A model generated the notes under the pieces. It did no database searches. It was not told the origin of the DNA and was given only the letters and a program-made list of their open reading frames with translations. Below are positions 1 through 9,871 of a stretch of DNA of 64,000 bases, piece after piece. The position numbers were made by a program, and so were the translations under genes. Position 1 is the stretch's first letter, and each line of letters begins with the position of its first letter. Source of the stretch: Brassica napus (lineage: Eukaryota > Streptophyta > Magnoliopsida > Brassicales > Brassicaceae); NCBI RefSeq assembly GCF_020379485.1, contig NW_026014717.1, forward strand, positions 1-64,000, read 5' to 3'.

Positions 1-957
1 GTTTATATACTTAAACGTAAAAGTTTTTTTTTTAAAAAACATACTGAGTTATAAATATCAATAAATATCATTGGGGTTGGTGAGTAATCATGAAGACTAA
101 AATTATAAAATATTTCATTTCAAGATAAGAAATTTCAGCTTTTTATTCAAGTTACTCAATATATAATATCTTAAATTATTATTTAAAAATATAACATAAT
201 TTAATATATATAGATTAATCGTTTCAAACTTAACTATTATATTAGATATGAATAATGTTTTTTAAAATAAAAATAATTTCGGATTTAAAAAAAATAAAAA
301 AAAAACAAATGCTATTTTCAAATATGGATGTAATTTACATTATACTATCATTTAACAAGTATTAGATACGTTTTTGATATATCATTATTTTCTATTTCCA
401 GAAAAAAAATTGGTTTAAACATCAATATCATCTAGGTTAAGTATACTAACATCCACAAATTCAAACATCACAAAAAAATATTACATAAACATTATAATAC
501 ATAATTTTAATCAAAAAATACAATTAAAAAAAATCAATATTCAAAAAATAGTTTATATACTTAATATTTGAAAATCAAAGATATTTTTGCTAAAATTGTA
601 CTTACCTGGCCAAGGAGATCGACCATCTTTTAACGGATATATCGAATGTTTGAGCATGTGGTCGCTCTGAAAATACTCTGCAGATTAATTAAATATCTAA
701 AAACATTTAATTCCAACACTCAACAGATAGTTTTGTTAAATAGATAACTAGATAGCCACAAAATTACAAAAAAAAAAATTTAATAGTAGAAAATATATTA
801 ATTTAACGTGTGTTAAAATTTAAAAATAAATTTTAAATTATGACATGCATCTTAACATTTATATAAATATATATCATAACCTAAATATAGAATAATTTAA
901 CAACTTAAATTAGAAAAAATAAAAATCTCGGCTCGCGTAGCCCGGGTTAATCCCTAG
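1..957 (+). mobile_element. Helitron, 3' portion (5' end lies outside the window)
   Basis: AT-rich DNA ending in a typical rolling-circle transposon terminus: a GC-rich hairpin (around 928-945) followed by TTAATCCCTAG, with the CTAG at 954-957 and a T directly after. The same stretch recurs at about 18555-19480 and, more diverged, at about 13970-14892, each time with the same terminus. The hairpin here is slightly damaged (CTCGGCTCGCG) compared with the second copy (CTCGGGCG). No Rep/helicase coding is visible, so the element is non-autonomous. No host gene is seen in this stretch. Confidence 0.75.
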
Positions 958-1290
958 TCTATACTAATAAAAGGGACTTTTGAGACTCCATAGAGCGTCC
1001 ACATTAGCGAAAAAAATTCTCCCCCAAAATATGACATGTGGCATTATTATTTAAAAAATAGAAAATAAAATCTATACTAATAAAGGGACCTTTTGAGACT
1101 CAATAGAGCGTCCACATCAGCGAAAAAAATTCTCCCAAAAATAGACATGTGGCATTATTATTTAAAAAATAGAAAATAAATCTATACTAATAAAAGGGAT
1201 CTTTTGAGGCTCCGTAGAGCGTCCACATCAGCAAAAAAAACTTCTCTCGAAAGATGACACGTGGCATAAAATATAGTTTTTTCGTTTTAA
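958..1290 (+). repeat. Ladder of Helitron 5' termini (about 111-bp tandem units)
   Basis: Three successive copies of the Helitron 5' end TCTATACTAATAAAAGG begin at 958, 1071 and 1181. Each is followed by the same roughly 95-bp leader containing the motif GAGCGTCCACAT and a GACA(T/C)GTGGCAT box. The first begins directly after the CTAG of the preceding Helitron, so elements sit head to tail. The third unit runs on into a longer AT-rich body. The arrangement recurs at 19481, 19592 and 19703. Confidence 0.7.
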
Positions 1291-4200
1291 TATTACTAAT
1301 TTTCGAAAATTATAAATAATATGTAACATACAGCATAAAAAATGGAAAAACTATATCAAACATATGGAAAATTAACATTTTTTTCACTTAAAAAAAAAGA
1401 CGGCTTATCTCCATAATGTAACATTAACCGTTTTATAAAAAAAAAAACAAAAAAAAAACATTATATATAATTTCGAAAATAATAATATATGTAAACAATA
1501 CAATATAAAAAATGGAAATACTACATTAAACATATGTAAGATTACCATTTTACATTTTTATTTTTTTTAAAAATAATATGTAAACATAACAACATAAAAA
1601 AATGGAAAAACTATATTAAACATATGTAAGATTACCATTTTTCACTAAAAAAAGAGGGCTTATCTCCATAATGTAACATTACTATTTTGTGTAAAAAAAA
1701 AATTATATATAATTTCGAAAATAATAAATAATATGTAACATACAACATAAAAACGAAATACTACATTAAACATATGTAAGATTACCTTTTTAATAAAAAT
1801 ACAATAATATGTAAACATACAACATAAAAAAAAATGGAAAAACTACATTAAACATATGTAAGATTATCATTTTTCACTATTCACTAAAAAAATGGCTCAT
1901 CTCCATAATGTAAATTACAATTTAAGATTACAATTTTTCCATTTCAACTAAAAAAATATATGTAAGATTACCATTTTTCACTAAAAAAAATATATATATA
2001 TAATTTCGAAAATAATAAATAATATGCAAACATACAACATAAAAAATGGAAATACTACATTAAACATATGTAAGATTACCATTTTACATAAAAATAATAA
2101 ATAATATGTAAACATACAACATAAAAAATGGAAAAACTACATTAAACATATGTAAGATTACCATTTTTCACTAAAAAGGGCTTATCTCCGTAATGTAACA
2201 TTACAATTTTATAAAAAAAGAAAAAAACATAAATATAACTATTTGACTATTTGTCCAGGTTCTTCTATTAAACATTGCCGTTTTACATTAAAAATGGAAA
2301 AAAAACATTAAGAGACCTTTAAATATAAACATTAAGTAAATACACAATATAAAAATTGAAAAACTATACTAATAAAAAGAGACCTTTTGAGCCTCCATGG
2401 AGCGTCCACATCAGCTAAAAAAATTCTCTCAAATATGACATGTGACATTATTATTTAAAAAATAAAAAATAAATAATAAGTAAATTTGCAATATAAGAAA
2501 AAAATATATAATAAGTAAATAAACAATATAAGAAATAGAAACATTGCATTAAACAATAATAAGTAAATATACAATATAAGAAAAAATAAATAATAAGTAA
2601 ATATATAATATAATAAATAGAAATATTACATTAAACATCTATCATAATATTATCATTTGATATAAAAACCAAAAAAAATTAGAATAAGTAAATATACAAT
2701 TGAGAAATGAAAAACTAAATTAAACATCTATAAAATAATAACTAAATACAAAATATAAGAAATCGAAATATTATACTAAACATTATCGTATTAAACATTA
2801 TCTTATTAATAGAATAAGTAAATATAAAAGATAAGAAAAATAAATAATAAGTAAATATAGTATATAAGAAATAAAAAATATAACATTAAATATATATCGT
2901 AATATTATCATTGATATAAAAATAAAAAATAAGAAAATATAAACATTAAGTAAATACACAATAGAAAAAATAGAAAAACTATACTAATAAAAAGAGACCT
3001 TTTGAGCCTCCATAGAGCGTCCACATCAGCTAAAAAAATTCTCCCAAAATATGACATGTGGCATTATTATTTAAACAATAGAAAATAAATAATAAGTAAA
3101 TTTACAATATAAGAAAAAATATATAATAAGTAAATAAACAATATAAGAAATAGAAACATTGCATTAAACAATAATAAGTAAATATACAATACAAGGAAAA
3201 ATAAATAATAAGTAAATATAGAATATAATAAATAGAAATATTACATTAAATATCTATCATAATATTATCATTTGATATAAAAACAAAAAAAATTAGAATA
3301 AGTAAATATACAATGAGAAATGAAAAACTAAATTAAACATCTATAAAATAATAACTAAATACAAAATATAAGAAATCGAAATATTATACTAAACATTATC
3401 GTATTAAACATTATCTTATTAATAGAATAAGTAAATATAAAAGATAAAAAAATAAATAATAAATAAATATAGTATATAAGAAATAAAAATATTACATTGA
3501 ATATATATCTTAATATTATCATTGATATAAAAATAAAAAATAAGAAAAGATAAACATTAAGTAAATACACAATATAAAAAATGAAAAAACTAAATTAAAC
3601 ATATATCTGAAAAATGTAGAGTTAAATAAATAAATGTAAATTTACATTATAAAAATATTACACTAAACATCAATTATAATATTAAAATAAGTAAATATAA
3701 AATATAAAAAAAATAAATTATAAGTAAATATACTATATAAGAAATACAAGTATTATATTAAACATCTATCGTAATATTAGAATAAGTAAATATACAGTAT
3801 AAGGAAAAATACAAAATAAGTAAATATACAATATTAGAACTGGAAAAACTAAATTAAACCTCTATCTGGAAAATGTATAGTAAAATAAATAATTAGTAAA
3901 TATAGACTATAAGACATAAAAATATGGATCATCTTTTTTGGAGAGTTAATCCTAAAATGGAGGATCACCAATTTGCGTGGATATTATGGTATATTTGGAA
4001 AGGTCGAAACAACAAAGTTTTTAGCAATTTGGATGTTGATCCAAGAGATACGCTTAAACATATATCATAATATTATCATTTGATATAAAAGCAAGAAAAT
4101 TAGAATAAGTAAATATACAATATATAAAATGGAAAAAGTAAATTAAACATATATATGAAAATGTATAGTTAAATAAATAATAAGTGAATATGCAATATAA

Positions 4201-5281
4201 AAATATTACACTAAATATTTATTATAATATTACAATAAGTAAATATAAAACATAAAAAATAATAAGTAAGTATAAAATATAAGAAATAAAAAAAATACAT
4301 TAAACATCTATCTGAAAAATATATTATAAAATAAATAACAAGTAAATATATAATATAAAAAATATAAATATTACTTTAAACATCTATCGTAATATTACAA
4401 TTTGATATAAAAGAAAAATAATTAGATAGGTAAATATACAATATAAGAAATAGAAACACTACATTAAACATCTATCTGAAAAACGTATAGTTTTACATTT
4501 TTATTATTTCCAAATATTTTATAAGTAAATATACAATATAAGTAAAACATGCATACAATATATGTAACAGAAACGTACAATATAAGAAATATAAATATCA
4601 CATTAAACCTCTATCATAATATTATTATTTGGTATAAAAGAAAGAAAATTAAAATAAATAAATATACAATATAAAAAAAATAAAAATAGGTAAAATACAA
4701 TTAAAAAATTGAAAAACTAAATTAAACATCTCTCTGAAAAAAATGTTTAGTAAAATGAATAATAAGTAAATATACAATTTAACAAATAGAAATATTATAT
4801 TAAACATCTATAGTAATATTAGAATTAATAAATATACAATATAAGGAAAAATACACAATAAGTAAATATACAATATTATAACTGAAAAAAACTAAATTAA
4901 AAATCAATCTGAAAAATGTATAGTAAAATAAATAATAATTAAGTATATTTATTTTGACAACATTTATTAAGTATAAGAAATAAAAATATTACATTAAGCA
5001 TCTATCATAACATTAGAATAAAAAAAAAGTAAATATATAATATAAGAAAAAATAAATAATAAGTAATTATACAATATAAGAAATAAAAACTAACATCAAA
5101 CATCTATCTGAAAATGTATTTTTTTACATTTTTATTATTTACAAATACTTTTATAAGTAAATATATATACAATATATGAAGAAATAAATAGTAAGTAAAT
5201 ATGCAGTATAAGAGATAGAAATGTTACATATTAGAATAAGTAAAAATATAAGAAAAAATAACTAATTAGTAAATATAGAAT
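1291..5281 (+). other. AT-rich Helitron-derived body, no host gene
   Basis: Very AT-rich sequence made of diverged short repeats around ATGTAAACATACAACAT and TAAACATATGTAAGATTACC, then AAATAATAAGTAAATATA-type units. Extra 5'-terminus-like starts (CTATACTAATAAAAAGAGACC) occur at 2364 and 2979. Short open frames here are low-complexity shadows. Apart from the LINE fragment at 3924-4070, I see no gene or RNA in this stretch. Confidence 0.6.
3924..4070 (+). pseudogene. LINE reverse-transcriptase fragment carried in Helitron DNA
   Basis: A short island of higher complexity encodes about 48 residues starting MDHLFWRVNP and containing FAWILWYIWKGRNNKVF, then a stop. This W-ILWYIWK-RN motif is typical of the region after the reverse transcriptase (zf-RVT and its downstream linker) of plant non-LTR retrotransposons. 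The flanks are AT-rich Helitron repeats on both sides, which suggests a captured or relict fragment. The same island is at 22426-22572. It is far too short to be functional. The family call rests on motif recognition only. Confidence 0.5.
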
Positions 5282-5381
5282 TGTGGGAACCGAAATTCGC
5301 ACTGTCGATTTCCGTTTAAATAAGGAAACCAGGAAAAACCTAATTTCCCAGAGGTCCCGGATAACTGCTGATACCACACGC
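5282..5381 (+). mobile_element. LTR 5' fragment (first 100 bp) joined to chloroplast DNA
   Basis: Begins TGTGGGAACCGAAATTCGCA and matches the first 100 bp of the complete LTR at 5753-7089, then stops abruptly at CCACACGC, where clpP-like sequence begins. The same truncation is at 23781-23880. The reading frame runs from this LTR piece through the clpP segment (5283-5564) without a stop, but it opens with GTG, and there is no sign that it is expressed. Confidence 0.75.
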
Positions 5382-5393
5382 TATTATATCATC

Positions 5394-5552
5394 AGGGTAA
5401 TGATCCATCAACCCGCTAGTTCGTTTTATGAGGCACAAACGGGAGAAGTTATCTTGGAAGCGGAAGAACTACTAGAACTTCGCGAAACCATCACAAGGGT
5501 TTATGTACAAAGAACGGGCAAACCTATATGGGTTGTATCCGAAGACATGGAA
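5394..5552 (+). pseudogene. clpP1: Chloroplast clpP fragment in nuclear DNA (NUPT)
   Basis: This segment encodes a recognisable internal part of the plastid-encoded ClpP protease subunit: [18 protein letters not shown] near its start and [19 protein letters not shown] near its end. The catalytic His of the family lies in the MIHQPAS motif. The Ser region (upstream) and the C-terminus are absent, so this cannot be a working protease. One substitution from K to E (LLELRE) distinguishes it from the second copy at 23893-24051, which keeps the plastid-like LLKLRE. It is flanked by an LTR fragment on the left and a 16-bp inverted repeat on the right. Basis: family motif recognition; the plastid origin is an inference from the near-perfect protein match. 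Confidence 0.85.
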
Positions 5553-5553
5553 A

Positions 5554-5594
5554 AAATGAGCTAATCTAACAATAAAAATTAGATTAGCTCATTT
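5554..5594. repeat. Perfect 16-bp inverted repeat (hairpin) after the clpP fragment
   Basis: Arms at 5554-5569 and 5579-5594 (AAATGAGCTAATCTAA and its exact complement) are separated by 9 bases. It sits right at the 3' edge of the clpP fragment and is conserved at 24053-24093. Its origin is unknown: it could be a junction hairpin formed at integration or a plastid 3'-end hairpin. The remaining 5595-5752 is AT-rich with nothing recognisable. Confidence 0.8.
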
Positions 5595-5752
5595 AAAATA
5601 AAAAAAATATCAAAATATCTACATTGCAGAAATGAAAATAGTCTATTAAAGCTATCTTAACAATTCTAATAAGAAATTTACACAACTGTAATACGATTTT
5701 GGTTGAATACCATAATATCAAACAATTTCATTTTAAATTTTTTTAAAAGAAT

Positions 5753-7089
5753 TGTGGGAACCGAAATTCGCACTGTCGATTTCCGTTTAAATAAGGAAAC
5801 CAGGAAAAACCTAATTTCCCAGAGGTTCCGGATATCTGCTAATACCACACGCCAAGCAATCAGAACACAATAATGCAACGATAAAGTATAAGAAATCGAA
5901 AAGAGAGCAAAGTAGATCTTATTCCGAATTCGCGTTTGAGCGTTACAACAAGGTAAGAGCCTGGGCTACGAGAGCTGTCGGCGAGATTCCTAGTTCTAAA
6001 ACCCTAAGACGGCAATAACCTAGTTGAGCCGCAGCTCGAATAACAAAAACGAAAATATGCCTAATTGTTCCAAGTGCTAAGTTTGCTCTGAAAAAGTTCT
6101 CCCCTATGCCTCTCGCCTAGGACCCCTTATATACTGACTCCAAGGTCGGTTTACGCCTTTCCTCTTCTGCCCTTAAACCGCCATAGCATAAAAATGGAGA
6201 TATTCCATTTTTTCCGATCTTCGTAATTATCTTCAAAATTTCGTATTTATCTGCGGAAACTTGACATTTATCTTCCCTTGTGGCCCAAGCGTAAACCGAC
6301 ATGCGGTTTACGGGCTGTTGGTTAAGAAATCATAAGTTGGGCTTCGAGTCGTGTCTTAGGTCCCTTTGGGCCGTCTTTCGACTTGAAGCGTTTATTACGG
6401 TTTCTTTCGATAAAGAATGAACTTTCCGCGGGTTTTACGGTAAAGTTTGATTGATAACTTAAAAATGGCGGGGAACGTGAGATAGGTTCGCTACGGTATT
6501 CGGGAGATAGCATCGAAGGGTAGACGAGAACGCATGGACTGATGTCGTATCAACGTTTCGGAAGAGCTCGATCGCTACGTAGCGACCGAACTTTGGTTCG
6601 AACTCGGTCGCTACGTAGCGACCGAGCTCCGGCTCGAGCTCGGTCGCTATGTAGCGACCGAGCGGAATGGGCGTTTGGTCGTTATGTAGCGACTGAGCTT
6701 TGGCTCGAACTCGGTCGCTACGTAGCGACCGAGCGGAGCACGCGTTTGGTCGCTGCGTAACGATCCTTCTCGAGCTCTTGTTCGATGATTCGCGTTTCTT
6801 CCGCAAAGGTTTTTCGTAAAGAAGAATCTATTTCGAAAATATATTTGTCGAAGAATTTTTCTACGTTTTTTCTTCTTCGGGGATTTGGACGTTAACTTCG
6901 TCGTAACCGTTTTTGACCCCAACAAGAATAAAACATACGAATCCGGCGCGTAGCACCGGAATACCACTAGTATTAGTCTAATTCGAGAAATCTAACTTAG
7001 AGATATACTCATACATATCATTTCCCACCTTTTCCCTAAATCTTACTCTATTCACATTCAAATTCCGATTGCGGGTTTTATCTCCCACA
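5753..7089 (+). mobile_element. Complete LTR of an LTR retrotransposon (internal region lost)
   Basis: Starts TGTGGGA and ends TCCCACA, a perfect 7-bp terminal inverted repeat of the TG...CA type. It is followed directly by ATTTGGCTCTGTCTGTGG, which resembles the primer-binding region after the LTR of many plant Ty3/gypsy elements (TTTGGCGCCGTCTGTGG). Only about 100 bp of internal sequence follows, so this is a truncated 5' LTR or the relic of a deletion. The LTR is GC-richer than its surroundings and carries a 36-bp palindrome array at 6569-6765. Several short frames run through it on both strands; none resembles a known protein. The second copy is at 24251-25587. Confidence 0.8.
6569..6765. 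repeat. Tandem palindrome array (about six units of 35-36 bp)
   Basis: Units begin near 6569, 6605, 6641, 6676, 6712 and 6747. The core GGTCGCTACGTAGCGACC is an 18-bp perfect palindrome; units 4 and 6 are mutated (GTTATGTAGCGACT, GCTGCGTAACGATC). The spacers alternate between two types (CGAGCTYYGGCTCGAACTC-like and GAGCGGARYRSGCGTTT-like). Each unit is rich in CpG and could form a cruciform. The array lies inside the LTR and is conserved in copy 2. Confidence 0.9.
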
Positions 7090-7779
7090 ATTTGGCTCTG
7101 TCTGTGGAGAAACAATAAAAAGCTACTCAAGAGTCTGTTCAAAGATCAGCCGGATTGAAATGGATCCCAAAACCAGTGAACCCAATTTGTTTGTTAATTA
7201 CATAATTTGTTTGCTGATTAACTGATCTCATTTTTAAAAATATTTTAGGTCCAAAAATCACTTTTCGCATAAGAACCTAACATTTAGGCCAAAGAATTTC
7301 AGGCCTATTATTTGGTTACAATGAAACTATGTCATCTCGGTTTTATATCATGATATAGCAATTTAAAAGTTAATTATGGTTATGAGAAGTTTACGTTCAC
7401 GAGCCAATCCTATCTATCTTCAATATTTTTCTCATTTTCGTGTTGTTTTTTTCATTTTGGTTATTGCTCGATATAAATATTGAATTTTGAGTTTATTCTC
7501 ATTTCGTTATTTTGTTTTGGCCTAAGATTTAGAAAATCTTTAAGATTTAAAATTATTAAAGAGATACATACCTAGGTTAAGATCCCCGCTATATGGAGAA
7601 TAAATATTTTATATTTATTCTTTTTATGTTTTTGTATATTATGAAATAATAAAATAATAATTATATATTAAATAACTAAGAAATCAGTTACTATTATGTA
7701 ACAAATTGGCGTGCACATATAAATCAAACGAACGCTTTTGTTTATTCACAATCATTTTAGGGTAAATAAATGAAAACAA
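7090..7779. other. Retroelement remnant, then AT-rich DNA with a minus-strand Helitron-like terminus
   Basis: Roughly 7090-7190 is the primer-binding region and leader of the LTR element. After about 7200 it changes to unrelated AT-rich DNA. CCTAGGTTAAGATCCCCGC at 7571-7589 resembles a Helitron 3' end read on the minus strand (CTAG at 7572-7575). Sequence to its right is similar to that beside a like terminus at 36690. No gene is seen. Confidence 0.45.
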
Positions 7780-9082
7780 CACTACAAGAAATATGGGTTT
7801 TGATAGCAGTAAATGATAGCGTTTTTTGCCTTTCTGCTATGGTTGACATACCCCTTAGTATTAGATAGCGTTTGTATATTTGGAAACGCTATGAAAAATG
7901 ATATATTTGAAAACGCTATGATAGCATATTTTTAATAGCACAAAATTAAAAATGCTATGTTTGTCTGTTTAAATCCCTAAACCCTAAACAAATTTTTAAA
8001 CCCTAAAATCTAAACACTGACTTTAAACTCTAATATTCGAACATTAAATCTGAAATTTAACTTAAAATATTAAATATAAAATTAGAAGTTATTTCTTTTA
8101 AAAAAATTAATTGCAAATATCAATACCCTAAACCTTTAACCATAAACTCAACCTCTATTCTAAACTCATAACTTTAAATCTAAACTCTAAATAAAAAAAA
8201 TTAAACTTAAATCTAAATCTTAAAATAAATTCAAATTTTGTTTCAAACATTTAGCTTAAAATCTTAAATCAATACTCCAAACATTTAACCCTCAAATATA
8301 TCATACTCCAAATTAATCATATACCCTGAACTCTAACAAAAATATTAAAACTCTAATATTTTATACTATTTAAATTTAAATTGCAAATTGCTTATAAAAT
8401 TAAAATCTAATCATCTTATTAATCACATTTATTTTGTCGATTTTGTTAATCTTATTTTTTTTTTTACTTAAATTGCTTATAGAAAGTGAAATATAACCAT
8501 TTTGTAATCTTATATCATTAGTTTTATAAAATCAATATATAAATTTTAAATTTATATTTTTAAAAGTTTAGTCACAAATCTTAATCCCACAATTATAATA
8601 TTAACTAGATTATCAACCACAAAATAAAAATAACAATTAAATATACTAAACATTAAAGAAACATAGTACAACAAAGAAAAAAAACAAAGAGGAAAAACCT
8701 TGACCAATCGGAGGAGACAATTCAGAATGGTGAGGATAACTAAAATATTAATCACAACCGTTGATATATCTTAATCTAACGGATATTATTATTCTTTTTC
8801 TCATTATCTCTTTATTCTTTTTGTTTCTCAAGACTCACCACCTTAGCGATTCCTCATAGATCTCAAACTAAATTATCAATCTTCTCACAATCCTCTGCAA
8901 TCTCATCTCTTCATCTCTCATAACCTCTGGTCCTCTGCAATCTTCTTCTTTCTGGTGAAGCTCGTCACCTCCTCCTTTTGAAACCATCACTCGTTACCTC
9001 CTCCTTTTGAAACCATCACTCGTCACCATCACCACCACTGGTCACCACCAATGTCGTCTGACACCACCACCACCACCAATGC
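7780..9082 (+). mobile_element. CACTA-like non-autonomous element, left end and body
   Basis: Starts CACTACAAGAAATATGGG, the signature of a CACTA-superfamily terminus, next to CAA. It is followed by subterminal repeats of the type ATAGCGTTT and AAACGCTAT in both orientations (7795-7960). The body contains AAACCCTAAA-like AT-rich sequence (7970-8350), then a more complex stretch (8780-9080) rich in CT and in CACCACCAC runs with a duplicated CCTCCTCCTTTTGAAACC segment. No transposase is visible. The right terminus is not in this copy, since the stretch is interrupted by an LTR at 9083. Copy 2 starts at 26280, and similar subterminal motifs reappear at 32130-32225. Confidence 0.6.
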
Positions 9083-9809
9083 TGATGTGCTGCAGTCCAC
9101 GGATCATTACATGGAACCAGGTCAGCATGGAGTTCAGGAAGTTCTGAACATTTCAACCGAGGTTCATGTTTTTCACCATACCAGACTTGACTTGGATCAT
9201 GCCAGACTTGAGAAAGATCATGCCAGACTTGAGAAAGATCATGCCAGACTTGACTTGGATCATGAGGTTTCACAAAATGATCGAGACTTCTATCTTTTGG
9301 CTCGATTGCCTCATACTGCACGTACCCGCGACCGTACTGATGGACTGATCGACCCTTTTGATCAGTTCATGCACTTTTATCAGCCAAATCTCACTAAGGC
9401 AAGGATCTTTCACCTTTCTGAAGACATAGGACACACTTGGTCCAGTATGGTTCATGATCTGGACATGGTGGTTCATACGGACAGTCCCACATCCGTCGTT
9501 CTCCTTACCGCGGTTCATGCTTCAGGATACAACGAATCTGGACAGAAGCCAAACAGTCATCTTGTCTAGTCTTATCTCTTTATTTTCGTATAAAAGACTA
9601 GATCTAGATCTAGATCTCCTTTTTCATTTAATTCCTAGATCTACAAAACACTATAAATATGTAGTCCATTTCATCAATAAAACCAGTTCAGTTTTGGTTG
9701 TTTATTTTGTTTCTTCTCTGAGTGAGAGAGAGAGTTCTTTAGCTAGTTCATTGATGTGAACCGGCTTGTTGATTTGGTGGTCAACCAATTCATCTTTGTG
9801 TGTTGTTTG
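9083..9809 (+). mobile_element. Truncated LTR of the small non-autonomous retroelement (copy 1)
   Basis: Same LTR as 27600-28504, inserted at the same AATGC site (9078-9082), but cut off after about 727 bp where Helitron-type DNA begins. It contains an open frame to 9569 with four 21-bp repeats (9180-9263) that encode heptads such as ARLEKDH. The cut marks the junction of the 18.5-kb tandem duplication. Confidence 0.85.
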
Positions 9810-9820
9810 TTGATTTCACT
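9805..9820. other. Junction of the 18.5-kb tandem duplication
   Basis: Up to about 9809 the sequence follows the LTR seen at 28326. From about 9814 it follows a Helitron interior (TTTCACTAAAAAAAAGACGGC). A few bases (TTGAT) lie between. Left and right partners are otherwise 18.50-18.52 kb apart throughout 1-9809. Confidence 0.75.
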
Positions 9821-9871
9821 AAAAAAAAGACGGCTTATCTCCATACTGTAACATTACTATTTCTATACTAA

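Noticed and set aside
1291..5281. Short Phe/Ile/Tyr-rich frames throughout the AT-rich stretches (also in 10000-23780)
   Set aside because: Low-complexity translations of Helitron repeats, recurring on both strands with no known domain.
5283..5564. A functional nuclear ClpP gene
   Set aside because: Only an internal fragment, without the Ser active-site region or C-terminus, started by LTR sequence with GTG.
6569..6765. CRISPR-like array
   Set aside because: Regular 36-bp spacing but the whole unit is repeated without unique spacers, in a plant LTR; no cas genes.
6459..6967. Overlapping Arg/Ser-rich frames on both strands across the palindrome array
   Set aside because: Their repeats (GRYVATEL, RSLRSDR) are the translated palindrome; an open frame on both strands is expected from it.
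9016..9321. Minus-strand frame with WHDLSQVWHDPSQVW repeats (also at 27554 and 29722)
   Set aside because: Antisense shadow of the 21-bp repeats in the LTR.
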